The notes beneath the pieces are model-generated. The model saw only the letters and a list, made by a program, of their open reading frames with translations, did not search any database and was not told where the DNA came from. The translations under genes were made by a program, and so were the position numbers. A stretch of 42,848 bases of DNA. It comes from Chitinophaga pinensis. Its GTDB lineage: Bacteria > Bacteroidota > Bacteroidia > Flavobacteriales_D > Crocinitomicaceae. The stretch lies in assembly GCA_943324565.2 (NCBI GenBank), contig CALPMC020000016.1:1-42848 (forward strand). The letters are read 5' to 3'. Below, piece by piece: positions 35,544 through 42,848 of this stretch; position 1 is the first letter of the stretch, and each line of letters begins with the position of its first letter.

Positions 35544-36533
35544 ATGAAAAATGTAGGAGTGAATGGTTTTGGTAGAATTGGTCGTTATTTTACACGTTTG
35601 GCATTACTTGACAATGCTGTAAATATCACAATGGTAAATGACCCAGCTGATACCAAAACATTAATGCATTTGCTAAAATATGATAGTGTACATCGAACAT
35701 TTCCACTAGATTTTACAATTAATGGTGATGAAGTAACATTTGAAAATGGAAAGAAAATAGTTTTCTCTCATGAAAAAAATCCAGAATTAATTTCATGGGG
35801 AGAAAATAGAATTGACATAGTTATCGAATCTTCAGGTTTATTCTTATCTCGTGAAGCAGCAAATAAACATATTACAGCAGGTGCAAAAAAAGTAGTGATT
35901 TCTGCCCCAGCAGCTGATGCTGATATTCCTGCAATAGTTTTAGGTGTTAATGATGAAGTACTCGACTTAAACGATTCAATTATTTCTAACGCTTCTTGTA
36001 CCACAAATAACGTTGCACCTATGATTGCTGTGATGCGTTCATTATTCCAAATAGATTACGCATACATTTCAACAGTACATAGTTATACATCCGATCAACG
36101 TTTACATGATGCGCCTCATAAAGATTTAAGAAGAGCACGTGCAGCTGCAAATTCAATTGTTCCAACTTCAACAGGTGCTGCAAAAGCAGTAATTAAAATT
36201 TTCCCAGAATACCAAGGAAAAATGACAGGAGGAAGTGTGCGTGTTCCTGTTGCTGATGGTTCGATGACGGAATTGACAATGTTTACCGAACAAGAAGTTA
36301 CAGTAGAACAAGTGAATGCAGCAATGAAAAAAGCTTCAGAAACTAATTTAAAAGGAATTTTAGGTTACACGGAAGATCCAATTGTTTCAGTAGATATTAT
36401 TGGAAGTCCTTTGAGTTGTTTATTTGATTCGCAATTGACAATCGTTCTAGGGAAATTGGTTAAAATTTCTGGTTGGTACGATAACGAAACAGGTTATTCG
36501 AATCGTTTAATTGATTTGGTTAATAAGTTATAA
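35544..36533 (+). CDS. gap: glyceraldehyde-3-phosphate dehydrogenase
   Basis: From ATG at 35544 the product is 329 aa, slightly short of the usual 330-340. The NAD domain starts VGVNGFGRIGRYFTRLA, and Asp33 in MVNDPAD suggests NAD rather than NADP use. The catalytic Cys152 lies in SNASCTTNNVAPM and His179 in YISTVHSYTSDQ. Later motifs RRARAAANSIVPTSTGAAKA, GGSVRVPVADGSM and WYDNETGYSNR are complete. The enzyme oxidises glyceraldehyde 3-phosphate to 1,3-bisphosphoglycerate in glycolysis, or the reverse in gluconeogenesis. The extra in-frame codons from 35523 overlap the promoter box and are rejected. It converges with the ABC transporter gene with no clear hairpin between them. Confidence 0.97.
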   Translation: MKNVGVNGFGRIGRYFTRLALLDNAVNITMVNDPADTKTLMHLLKYDSVHRTFPLDFTINGDEVTFENGKKIVFSHEKNPELISWGENRIDIVIESSGLFLSREAANKHITAGAKKVVISAPAADADIPAIVLGVNDEVLDLNDSIISNASCTTNNVAPMIAVMRSLFQIDYAYISTVHSYTSDQRLHDAPHKDLRRARAAANSIVPTSTGAAKAVIKIFPEYQGKMTGGSVRVPVADGSMTELTMFTEQEVTVEQVNAAMKKASETNLKGILGYTEDPIVSVDIIGSPLSCLFDSQLTIVLGKLVKISGWYDNETGYSNRLIDLVNKL

Positions 36534-36572
36534 AGAATCTGAAAGAGAAATTTTAGTCGTTTCCAAGAATTA

Positions 36573-38318
36573 TCAATCTCGTCGTTCTCCAATTTGTTGA
36601 CGCCACATCGCGTAATACAGTCCTTTTTCGGCTAATAATTCGCTGTGTTTTCCTGTTTCAACAATGACACCTTTTTCTAAAACGAAGATTTTATCCGCGT
36701 GCATAATGGTCGATAAACGATGAGCAATGAGAACAGTTATATGTTCTTTTTGATTTCCAATCGAGCGAATCGTATTTGAAATGGATTCTTCAGTAATGGA
36801 ATCTAAAGCTGAGGTTGCTTCATCAAAAACTAATAATTTCGGCGTTCTCAACAAAGCTCGCGCAATGGATAATCGTTGTTTTTCTCCACCAGAAAGTTTC
36901 ATTCCACCTTCACCAATAACAGTGTCGATTCCGAATTCACTTCTTGCAATTAAATTGTCACATGCAGCTTGGCTTAAAGCAAAATTCAATTGTTCTTCTG
37001 TTGCCTCCGGTTTGGTGAAAAGTAAATTCTCACGAATCGTTCCTGCGAAAAGCTGAGTGTCCTGTGTCACAAATCCTAATTGTTGTTGTAATTCATCTTT
37101 GTCAATAGAATTAGAATCAATATCGTTGTATAAAATTGTACCTGTCGGAGTAGCATACAAACCAACTAACAATTTCACCAAGGTACTTTTTCCAGCACCG
37201 CTTGGACCAACAAAAGCAATGGTTTCTCCGCGCTTAACTTCAAACGAAATAGTACTCAAGGCATCGTAATTGGCTGATTTATGTCGGAAAGTTACCTTAT
37301 CAAAAGCTAATTTCTGAATCGCATTTAAAGGAACTGGATTTTCTGGTTTTACTTCAATTGGTGTATTGATAATTTTTTCGAAATTATTCAAAGAAGCTTC
37401 TGCTTCACGGTAGGCAATAATCACATTTCCAACTTCTTGCAAAGGACCGAAAATAAAGAAGGAATAAAATTGCAAAGTCATTATTTGGCCAAGCGTTAAA
37501 TTTTCTTTGAAAAGCAAGTACAACAAAGCAAACATAATGGACTGGCGTAATAAATTCACCGTCGTGCCTTGAATGAAACTGATACTTCGGATTTGACGCA
37601 CTTTTTTTAATTCTAGCACAAGAATTTTGCGTGTTCGATCATTCAAACGAGCAGTTTCTTGCTGCGTTAGTCCCAAACTTTTTATCAATTCGATATTACG
37701 TAAACTCTCAGTGGTACTTCCTGCTAATTGCTTGGTTTCGCTCATGATTGTCATTTGCACTTTTTTGATTCGCTTGGAAAGAAAGCTGATAAAGAAACTC
37801 AATCCTGCTGCTGAAAGTAGATACAACAAAATCAATCCCGGTTGTACCGTCAATGCGTAAACCATCACGAAAATAATTCCAACAATAGAAACGAATAGTA
37901 CGTTAATGAAACTCATGATGAATCGCTCTGAATCTGTTCGAACTTTCTGAAGGATATTCAAAGTTTCTCCACTTCGTTGATCTTCAAACTCATTGTAAGC
38001 AATTTGTAAGGTATGTTTCAATCCATCGGTGTAAATATCTGCGCCTAATTTTTGAATGATTAAATTGATGCAATAATCTTGAAAAGCTTTAGCGATTCTA
38101 CTTACCATTGCAACGCCCATTGCTGCTCCGATTAACAATAAAACACCTTTGATAAATTGAGATTCTGTAAAATCTTTTGGGTGCGATGCAAATCCGTCTA
38201 AAATTTTACCAAAAATGTAAGGGTCTAAGAGTGAAAAAACTTGGTTAATACTTGCAAGCACAAGCGCCAATAAAACTAGTAATTTATATCTGGAAAGGTA
38301 ATTTATAAGGATTTTCAT
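36573..38318 (-). CDS. ABC transporter, fused permease and ATPase (MsbA/LmrA-like half exporter)
   Basis: The product is 581 aa, the usual size for a half exporter. Residues 1-320 carry six membrane helices of the type I ABC exporter fold. The ATPase has Walker A GPSGAGKST (371-379), a Q-loop in LGFVTQDTQLFAGTIRENLL, signature LSGGEKQRLS (475-484), Walker B LLVFDE (495-500) and the H-loop in LIAHRLSTI. It works as a homodimer or with a partner to export a lipid, drug or peptide; the substrate is not visible from sequence. A TCAATTTG (seven of eight to TANNTTTG) lies at 38345-38352 on the minus strand. No partner half-transporter is adjacent. Confidence 0.95.
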   Translation of the reverse strand: MKILINYLSRYKLLVLLALVLASINQVFSLLDPYIFGKILDGFASHPKDFTESQFIKGVLLLIGAAMGVAMVSRIAKAFQDYCINLIIQKLGADIYTDGLKHTLQIAYNEFEDQRSGETLNILQKVRTDSERFIMSFINVLFVSIVGIIFVMVYALTVQPGLILLYLLSAAGLSFFISFLSKRIKKVQMTIMSETKQLAGSTTESLRNIELIKSLGLTQQETARLNDRTRKILVLELKKVRQIRSISFIQGTTVNLLRQSIMFALLYLLFKENLTLGQIMTLQFYSFFIFGPLQEVGNVIIAYREAEASLNNFEKIINTPIEVKPENPVPLNAIQKLAFDKVTFRHKSANYDALSTISFEVKRGETIAFVGPSGAGKSTLVKLLVGLYATPTGTILYNDIDSNSIDKDELQQQLGFVTQDTQLFAGTIRENLLFTKPEATEEQLNFALSQAACDNLIARSEFGIDTVIGEGGMKLSGGEKQRLSIARALLRTPKLLVFDEATSALDSITEESISNTIRSIGNQKEHITVLIAHRLSTIMHADKIFVLEKGVIVETGKHSELLAEKGLYYAMWRQQIGERRD

Positions 38319-38428
38319 GAGTTTATATTTCTGTAGTTATTGGACAAATTGAAGGTGAAGTTTATTCTGAAATTTAAGCAAGTAAGATTGCGAAATTTAA
38401 GTTAGTTGGATTTTTTAAATTTGGATTT

Positions 38429-39025
38429 TTAGTTCGAATTAGCATTTTTTTTAAACATTACTTTGACCAAATTTCGAATTGAAAAACCGACCAAAATCCC
38501 CAATGTTGCACCAACGAGTACATCAGAAAAATAATGAACTCCCAAGTAGATGCGACTGATTGCGACTAAAATTCCAATAAGAATTAATCCTGCCAAAATC
38601 CAATTCTTTTTTTCTTTATAAAATGGAAAGATAAATGCAATCATGGCAAAAAAGTTAGCAGCATGAGAAGAAACAAAACCATATTTTCCACCTTGATAAT
38701 ATTCACCAGGTTTTACCTCGTAGAAGTGAAGTAGTTGCTTAAGTTCTTCATTATGAGAAGGTCGATAACGTTCAAAACCATTTTTGAAAAAGTTAACAGA
38801 AATTTGGTCAGCTAATAAAATTGAAAATGTCAAACCGACTAAAATAATCGCGGTATTTTTCCACGTATTTTGACTTTTAAGTAAGATTAAAAGCAATAAA
38901 TACAAAGGAATCAGACTAAAACGTCCTGACAAAAACCACATGATTTCATCCAGCAACGGTGTGTGTAAACCGTTTACAAAAAGAACAATCGCTCGGTCAA
39001 TTGACTCAAGCTTGTTCATCAGCAT
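38429..39025 (-). CDS. PAP2 family phosphatase (membrane)
   Basis: The product is 198 aa with about five to six membrane segments. The three acid-phosphatase signatures are present: K-x6-RP (KNGFERYRP, residues 81-89), the second motif as VSSHAANF (His121, with SSH in place of the usual PSGH), and [12 protein letters not shown] with Arg158, His164 and Asp168. It probably dephosphorylates a lipid phosphate such as undecaprenyl pyrophosphate or phosphatidic acid in the inner membrane. The gene overlaps the 3' end of obg by 20 bases (14 if the second ATG at 39019 is used), so it is coupled to that operon. Confidence 0.92.
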   Translation of the reverse strand: MLMNKLESIDRAIVLFVNGLHTPLLDEIMWFLSGRFSLIPLYLLLLILLKSQNTWKNTAIILVGLTFSILLADQISVNFFKNGFERYRPSHNEELKQLLHFYEVKPGEYYQGGKYGFVSSHAANFFAMIAFIFPFYKEKKNWILAGLILIGILVAISRIYLGVHYFSDVLVGATLGILVGFSIRNLVKVMFKKNANSN

Positions 39026-40007
39026 TAAGATGTTTCCAGATTAGATCTTTTAATTCCACAAGTCCTTGTTGCGCAAAGGATGAGATAAACACGTAAGGGA
39101 TTTTAGGCAATTCTTTTTTCATCGCCTTAATCAATTCCTCGTCTAGCATGTCTGATTTGGTGATTGCTAATAAACGTTCCTTATGTAATAATTCAGGATT
39201 GTATTGTTTCAATTCATTCAATAGAATCTTGTATTCTTTTTTAATGTCGTCACTATCCGCTGGAACCATGAATAATAGCAACGAATTTCGTTCAATGTGG
39301 CGTAGAAAACGTAAACCTAAACCTTTACCAGCATGAGCTCCTTCGATAATTCCGGGAATATCAGCCATTACAAATGAACGGTGATCGCGGTAAGAAACGA
39401 TTCCTAAATTTGGACGTAAAGTAGTAAATGGATAATCACCAATTTCTGGTTTTGCAGCTGTAATAACCGAAAGTAAAGTACTTTTTCCAGCATTCGGAAA
39501 TCCAACTAAACCAACGTCTGCTAGGATTTTCATTTCAAGAATTTTCCAACCCTCTAAACTTTCTCCACCAGGTTGAGCATATCTAGGAGTTTGGTTGGTT
39601 GGCGATTTGAAAAAGTTATTTCCCATTCCACCCATTCCACCACGTTGAATAATGAATTCTTCTCCGTCTTGTGTAATTTCAAAAAGAACTTCCCCCGTTT
39701 CGCCATCTTTTGCAAGTGTACCAAGAGGAACTTCAATGTAAACATCTTGACCTTGAGAACCTGTTTTCAAGTTCCCCGCGCCATGAGCACCATGACCAGC
39801 TTTGATGTGCTTCTTGAATTTCAAATGCAATAAGGTCCAAAGTTGTTTATTCCCACGTAAAATAACATGACCCCCTCTTCCGCCATCTCCACCATCAGGT
39901 CCACCTAGAGGAATGTATTTTTCACGACGAAAATGCGTAGAACCTCCACCACCACTACCTGATGTACAATGAATTTTTACGTAGTCAACAAAATTATCTG
40001 AAGCCAT
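39006..40007 (-). CDS. obg: GTPase Obg (CgtA)
   Basis: The product is 333 aa. The N-terminal Obg domain (1-158) is Gly-rich: [58 protein letters not shown]. The G domain has the P-loop GFPNAGKST (169-177), switch region [14 protein letters not shown]3 [16 protein letters not shown] and TKSD. There is no extra C-terminal OCT domain, as usual outside firmicutes. Obg assists assembly of the large ribosomal subunit and links GTP levels to growth and stress. It follows adk by 3 bases and overlaps the PAP2 gene. The grouping with hpt and adk (purine nucleotides) is a recurrent Bacteroidota arrangement. Confidence 0.97.
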   Translation of the reverse strand: MASDNFVDYVKIHCTSGSGGGGSTHFRREKYIPLGGPDGGDGGRGGHVILRGNKQLWTLLHLKFKKHIKAGHGAHGAGNLKTGSQGQDVYIEVPLGTLAKDGETGEVLFEITQDGEEFIIQRGGMGGMGNNFFKSPTNQTPRYAQPGGESLEGWKILEMKILADVGLVGFPNAGKSTLLSVITAAKPEIGDYPFTTLRPNLGIVSYRDHRSFVMADIPGIIEGAHAGKGLGLRFLRHIERNSLLLFMVPADSDDIKKEYKILLNELKQYNPELLHKERLLAITKSDMLDEELIKAMKKELPKIPYVFISSFAQQGLVELKDLIWKHLNADEQA

Positions 40008-40010
40008 TAT

Positions 40011-40586
40011 TTAATTTAAGTGCGGATCGATTGCCGCGTATAGTTTTTCTGAAATAGCGTCGATTTCGCCCACTCCATTGATTGTTGTTACTTTATTTTG
40101 AGCAACATAGTAAGGTAAAACGTGAATTGTTTTAGTGAAATATTCATTGATTCGTTTCAATAATTTTTCAGCTGCATCATCCGCACGTCCACTCACTTTA
40201 CTTCTAAGTTCAATTCTTTCTTTAATCACCTCTTCTGGTACTTCCAATTGCAAAACAGTGTTGATTGCTTGTTCTTTGCTTCTTAAATAAGCATCTAAAG
40301 CCTCAGCTTGCACAACAGTTCTTGGAAAACCATCAAAAATATATCCTTTTGCATTTGGATGTTTTTGAACTTCTTCTTCTAGCATGTCAATAGTCACAGA
40401 ATCAGGAACCAAAAATCCATCTGCCATGATTTGTTTCACGCGTTTTCCTAATTCAGTATCATTTTCAATATGCGCTCGGAACATATCTCCTGTTGAAAGG
40501 TGTACTAAATCATATTTTTCAATTAATCGTTCGGATTGTGTTCCTTTCCCTGCACCTGGAGGGCCAAATAGCACGATGTTTAACAT
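40011..40586 (-). CDS. adk: adenylate kinase
   Basis: The product is 191 aa, the short form that lacks the long zinc-type LID. The P-loop is GPPGAGKGT (residues 8-16). HLSTGDMFRAHI binds AMP, and YIFDGFPRTVVQAEALD contains the catalytic-loop motif. SGRADDAAEKLLKRI closes the nucleotide site. The enzyme interconverts 2 ADP with ATP and AMP and is essential. It lies 2 bases after hpt and 3 bases before obg, clearly in one operon. Confidence 0.97.
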   Translation of the reverse strand: MLNIVLFGPPGAGKGTQSERLIEKYDLVHLSTGDMFRAHIENDTELGKRVKQIMADGFLVPDSVTIDMLEEEVQKHPNAKGYIFDGFPRTVVQAEALDAYLRSKEQAINTVLQLEVPEEVIKERIELRSKVSGRADDAAEKLLKRINEYFTKTIHVLPYYVAQNKVTTINGVGEIDAISEKLYAAIDPHLN

Positions 40587-40588
40587 TT

Positions 40589-41131
40589 TTATTCTTCTTT
40601 TAATTGATACAATTCTTTTAGATTTCTGCCCAATTCGTTGTAGTCTAATCCATAACCAACAACAAATTTATTTGGGATTTCAAATCCGATATATTTCGGT
40701 TTGTGTTTTCCTTTGTAAGCATCTGGTTTGTAGAGTAAGGTACAAACTTCAACTGATTCTGGGTAATTGGTATTCAATAAGGTGATTACTTTGTCAATCG
40801 TAATTCCAGTGTCAACAATATCTTCCAAAATAACAACATGTTTTCCATGCAAGGAAGTATTTAAACCAATCAACTCATCCACTCGTCCGGTAGTCTGTGT
40901 TCCATGATAAGAACTTACTTTAATAAAAGAAATCGCAACATCTTTGTTGAATTTTTTCATTAAATCTGAGGCAAACATGAAAGCGCCATTCAAAATAGCA
41001 ATGAAAAGTAATTCTTTCCCTTCGTAATCTTCTTCAAGACGAAGTGCTAACTTTTGAACGCTCGCTTGAATTTCCGCTTCCGAAATAAAGGGTTGGAATG
41101 TTTTGTCGTGAAGTTGGTGGTCTGTAATCAT
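40589..41131 (-). CDS. hpt: hypoxanthine phosphoribosyltransferase
   Basis: From ATG at 41131 the product is 180 aa, the family's normal length. A TTG four codons upstream is the only other option and lies inside the promoter box, so the ATG is preferred. The PRPP-binding loop is VVILEDIVDTGITIDKV, with Glu103-Asp104 of the motif. LFIAILNGAFMFASDL and SYHGTQTTGRV form the flexible loop and purine site. It converts hypoxanthine (and guanine) with PRPP to IMP (or GMP) in purine salvage. It is the first gene of the hpt-adk-obg-PAP2 operon; TAACTTTG lies 10 bases before the ATG, implying an almost leaderless transcript. Confidence 0.96.
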   Translation of the reverse strand: MITDHQLHDKTFQPFISEAEIQASVQKLALRLEEDYEGKELLFIAILNGAFMFASDLMKKFNKDVAISFIKVSSYHGTQTTGRVDELIGLNTSLHGKHVVILEDIVDTGITIDKVITLLNTNYPESVEVCTLLYKPDAYKGKHKPKYIGFEIPNKFVVGYGLDYNELGRNLKELYQLKEE

Positions 41132-41140
41132 ATTGGAGTG

Positions 41141-41148
41141 CAAAGTTA
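41141..41148 (-). promoter_or_regulatory. candidate -7 box for the hpt-adk-obg operon
   Basis: The minus strand reads TAACTTTG, a full TANNTTTG match 9 bases before the hpt ATG. The same octamer stands 4 bases before the higB-like ATG at 42704-42711. No -33 TTG was found. The rest of the gap (41149-41372) holds nothing recognisable. Confidence 0.45.
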
Positions 41149-41372
41149 AGATTTTAAAGCGGAAAAGAAAATTTTGAAAATCGAATCCAAGAAGAATTAT
41201 TTATTCAAGGTTAAATTTATTCAAATTGATTGTAAAAGGCTGTTTGTTTTGCTTTCAAGGTTGAATGATAAAACTTTCAAAAAAAACTTAAACACACTAA
41301 TATTTTTATTGACTTCATAATTTCAATACAACCAACATTTTTGGGAAAGAAGATTGTGATAGAGAAGGGTGA

Positions 41373-41680
41373 TTATCCAATACTCAATTTTAAATGGCGA
41401 CCAAAACCTTCTCGAAAGATTCTCATTAGCGTTGACAATCGAAAATCACTGGCATTATTTTTCAATTCTAGAAATATAATTTTTAGTGGTGCCGCATTTA
41501 AGTGCAAGTTCTTCTTGGGTCATACCTAATTCTTTTCTAAGTTCGAGCATCATAACACCAATTTTGAAAGCCTCAAAACCTTCCTCGAATTTATCTCTTT
41601 TACTTGAGCCAATTTCCCCAAAATTTTGGTTAATTAAGGTCATCAAGTGATGTTAACTTTGGGTTTAAATTTTTGCTCAT
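41373..41680 (-). pseudogene. frameshifted third XRE-type antitoxin copy
   Basis: This block is a near copy of the intact XRE gene at 42029-42334. Copy 1 spans 41373-41689 (317 bp) and copy 2 spans 42029-42343 (315 bp), and the difference is accounted for by two insertions. One is an extra C/G in the early GATGAC-TTAATT stretch (about 41639), which ends the reading frame after MSKNLNPKLTSLDDLN. The other is an extra T in the T run near 41461, which cuts the frame after ISRIEK. An open frame of 62 codons (41455-41643) in between keeps most of the helix-turn-helix (MTQEELALKCGTTKNYISRI), but it is a remnant, not a full protein. It is the last member of the toxin-antitoxin array and probably a degenerating duplicate. 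Confidence 0.85.
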
Positions 41681-41696
41681 AATTCTTATCAGTTTT

Positions 41697-41999
41697 TCAC
41701 TGAATTGTTAAATTAATTTTTCGTCCAAGTCCAAATTCGATTAACTTGTAAAGCGTTGAAAGTTGAATGTCGCTGTGACCATTTTCGATTCTTGATATAA
41801 AGCTTTTCTTTGCCCCAATTTTTTCGGCAAGTTGTTCTTGTGTCAAATGTGCCAATTTTCTTTCTTCCTTGATTAATTCTCCAATAGCAAATGATTTGGC
41901 TTTAATTTCAAAATCTGTTCTTTCTTTTGTGGCATTTTCTCCGTATCTTTTATCGAGATGTTGGTTAAAAGTTTTGATGTTTTTATTTTTTGTTTCCAT
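41697..41999 (-). CDS. XRE-family antitoxin-like regulator (second in array)
   Basis: The product is 100 aa. Residues about 36-75 form a Cro/C1-type helix-turn-helix (IGELIKEERKLAHLTQEQLA, KIGAKKSFISRIENG), followed by SDIQLSTLYKLIEFGLGRKI. The layout matches the HigA-type gene at 42029-42334, including an acidic N-terminal arm, but the sequence has diverged clearly (GAKKSFISRI against GTTKNYISRI), so it is a distant paralogue. It lies 29 bases after that gene and 16 bases before the start of the broken copy. It has no separate toxin neighbour. It may be an extra antitoxin or a regulator of the operon. Confidence 0.82.
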   Translation of the reverse strand: METKNKNIKTFNQHLDKRYGENATKERTDFEIKAKSFAIGELIKEERKLAHLTQEQLAEKIGAKKSFISRIENGHSDIQLSTLYKLIEFGLGRKINLTIQ

Positions 42000-42028
42000 G
42001 AGTTTAGTTAAGATGAATGATTGTAAAC

Positions 42029-42334
42029 TTATCCAATGCTCAATTTTAATTGGCGACCAAAACCTTCTCGAAAGATTCTCATTAGCGTTGACAATCGAAT
42101 ATCACTGGCATTATTTTCAATTCTAGAAATATAATTTTTAGTAGTGCCACATTTAAGAGCAAGTTCTTCTTGGGTCATACCTAATTCTTTTCTAAGCTCG
42201 TGCATCATAACACCAATTTTGAAAGCCTCAAAACCTTCCTCGAATTCATCTCTTTTACTTGAGCCAATTTCTCCATAATTTTGGTCAATTAAGTCATCAA
42301 GTGATGTTAACTTTGGGTTTAAATTTTTGCTCAT
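42029..42334 (-). CDS. HigA-type XRE antitoxin
   Basis: The product is 101 aa. The helix-turn-helix is MHELRKELGMTQEELALKCG and TTKNYISRIENNASDIRLST, and the C-terminus ends FGRQLKLSIG. HigA-type antitoxins bind both the toxin and the operon's promoter. The gene starts 5 bases after the stop of the toxin gene, in the toxin-first order typical of higBA systems. A near copy with frameshifts lies at 41373-41680. Confidence 0.88.
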   Translation of the reverse strand: MSKNLNPKLTSLDDLIDQNYGEIGSSKRDEFEEGFEAFKIGVMMHELRKELGMTQEELALKCGTTKNYISRIENNASDIRLSTLMRIFREGFGRQLKLSIG

Positions 42335-42339
42335 AATTC

Positions 42340-42699
42340 TTATTGTTTAGTGTTTTTTAGTTCTTCAAAATATTGGAATTTCAATTTTTCGGCAAGTTCA
42401 ATTTCTTTTAATGGAGTCTTTTGTGTTTTCTTTTGAAAACCATTTATTAATATCACTAATTTTCCTTTATCAAAAAAGCTAAATATTCTGTAAATATCAG
42501 AACCCACCTCAATTCTTACTTCGTAAAGTCCAGTTGTTCCTGTTAAATGCTTTAAATATTTTTCAGGTACTCTGTCTATTGTTTCTATAAGTTTTAAAGT
42601 CCAGATTATTTTTCTTTGAACTTCAGGTTTTTGTTTTTGAAAGAATTCATTGAAGTAATTTTCATAATAGTAGGTTTGCCTTATTTTATTTCCTTCCAT
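42340..42699 (-). CDS. HigB/Gp49-like (DUF891) toxin
   Basis: The product is 119 aa. The family pattern is clear: KIIWTLKLIETIDRVPEKYL, TGTTGLYEVRIEVGSDIYRI, FSFFDKGKLVILINGFQKKT and TPLKEIELAEKLKFQYFEE. These RelE-like toxins are mRNA endonucleases that act at the ribosome and are neutralised by the HigA partner immediately downstream. It is the first gene of the array, with a TAACTTTG box 4 bases before the ATG and a palindrome behind it. Toxin first is the normal order for this type. Confidence 0.9.
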   Translation of the reverse strand: MEGNKIRQTYYYENYFNEFFQKQKPEVQRKIIWTLKLIETIDRVPEKYLKHLTGTTGLYEVRIEVGSDIYRIFSFFDKGKLVILINGFQKKTQKTPLKEIELAEKLKFQYFEELKNTKQ

Positions 42700-42703
42700 G
42701 TTG

Positions 42704-42711
42704 CAAAGTTA
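42704..42711 (-). promoter_or_regulatory. candidate -7 box for the higBA-like array
   Basis: The minus strand reads TAACTTTG, a full TANNTTTG match 4 bases before the toxin ATG, so transcription would begin within a few bases of the start codon. Confidence 0.4.
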
Positions 42712-42721
42712 CCTAATTAGG
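42712..42721. promoter_or_regulatory. candidate operator palindrome of the antitoxin
   Basis: CCTAATTAGG is a perfect 10-bp palindrome directly upstream of the -7 box. Its position fits autorepression by the XRE antitoxin; no second copy was noticed in the array. Confidence 0.35.
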
Positions 42722-42760
42722 AAATATTTAGAGTGAATTATGATTTTTTTTTAAAATTTT

Positions 42761-42848
42761 ATGATTTTTGACATATTGAACACCAAAGAGGAAATTAACC
42801 AAGCCTTCGACGATTACCAAAAACACAATTTGGCGGTTGGCCTTGGCC
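42761..42848 (+). CDS. hypothetical protein, N-terminal part (cut by window edge)
   Basis: ATG at 42761 opens a frame that reads to the right edge with no stop, 29 codons. It starts MIFDILNTKEEINQAFDDYQ and continues KHNLAVGLG. The codon use is gene-like and richer in G and C toward the edge. It is divergent from the higB-like gene with 61 bases between the starts. I do not recognise the family from this fragment. Confidence 0.5.
   Translation, partial: MIFDILNTKEEINQAFDDYQKHNLAVGLG

Noticed and set aside
41455-41646. Short XRE protein of 62-63 codons read as an intact gene
   Set aside because: Alignment with 42029-42334 shows it is the middle segment of a copy broken by two single-base insertions, so it is listed as a pseudogene.

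Overview
The window is AT-rich chromosomal DNA from a member of the Bacteroidota. The best fit is a Flavobacteriales lineage of the Fluviicola/Crocinitomicaceae type, though that is an inference from style, not a match. The evidence is a giant secreted protein ending in a type IX secretion (T9SS) sorting tail, a SusC-like TonB-dependent receptor with a carboxypeptidase-like N-terminal domain, a GLPGLI-like exported protein, a short-form adenylate kinase, and promoter -7 boxes of the Bacteroidota form TANNTTTG in front of many genes. The density is about one gene per kilobase apart from one 15 kb gene. No rRNA, tRNA, CRISPR array, transposase or phage gene was seen.

Layout. 1-1640 (minus): an ExbB-ExbD-TonB energy-transduction operon, with tonB cut by the left edge. 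1845-4291 (minus): a glutamate-type dehydrogenase gene followed 3 bases later by the Na+/H+ antiporter nhaA. 4495-6839: anmK (minus) and a divergent acyl-CoA dehydrogenase (plus) with a good terminator. 6892-22225 (plus): one 5059-codon gene for a mosaic repeat surface protein, closed by a terminator. 22281-27147 (plus): a ZIP metal transporter, then a TPP riboswitch in front of a TonB-dependent receptor (probably for thiamine or a precursor), then an unusual fusion of a TonB C-terminal domain to a small outer-membrane barrel. 27148-30172: a GC-rich intergenic island, two lipoproteins (one with LysM), and a convergent alpha/beta hydrolase. 30420-33864: an AAA/DUF4143 ATPase converging on dnaK across a shared hairpin terminator. 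34036-36533 (plus): a parDE-type toxin-antitoxin pair, a GLPGLI-like protein and GAPDH. 36573-41148 (minus): an ABC exporter and then the hpt-adk-obg-PAP2 operon. 41373-42711 (minus): a higB-like toxin with three XRE-type antitoxin genes in a row, the last a frameshifted duplicate. A gene cut by the right edge starts at 42761.

How the parts connect. The ExbBD-TonB complex powers TonB-dependent receptors such as the TPP-controlled one here. The giant protein would be exported by Sec and then by T9SS machinery encoded elsewhere. Most remaining genes are housekeeping. The parts most worth a second look are the giant mosaic protein, the riboswitch-controlled receptor, the TonB_C-barrel fusion, the antitoxin array and the GC-rich island at 27292-27471.
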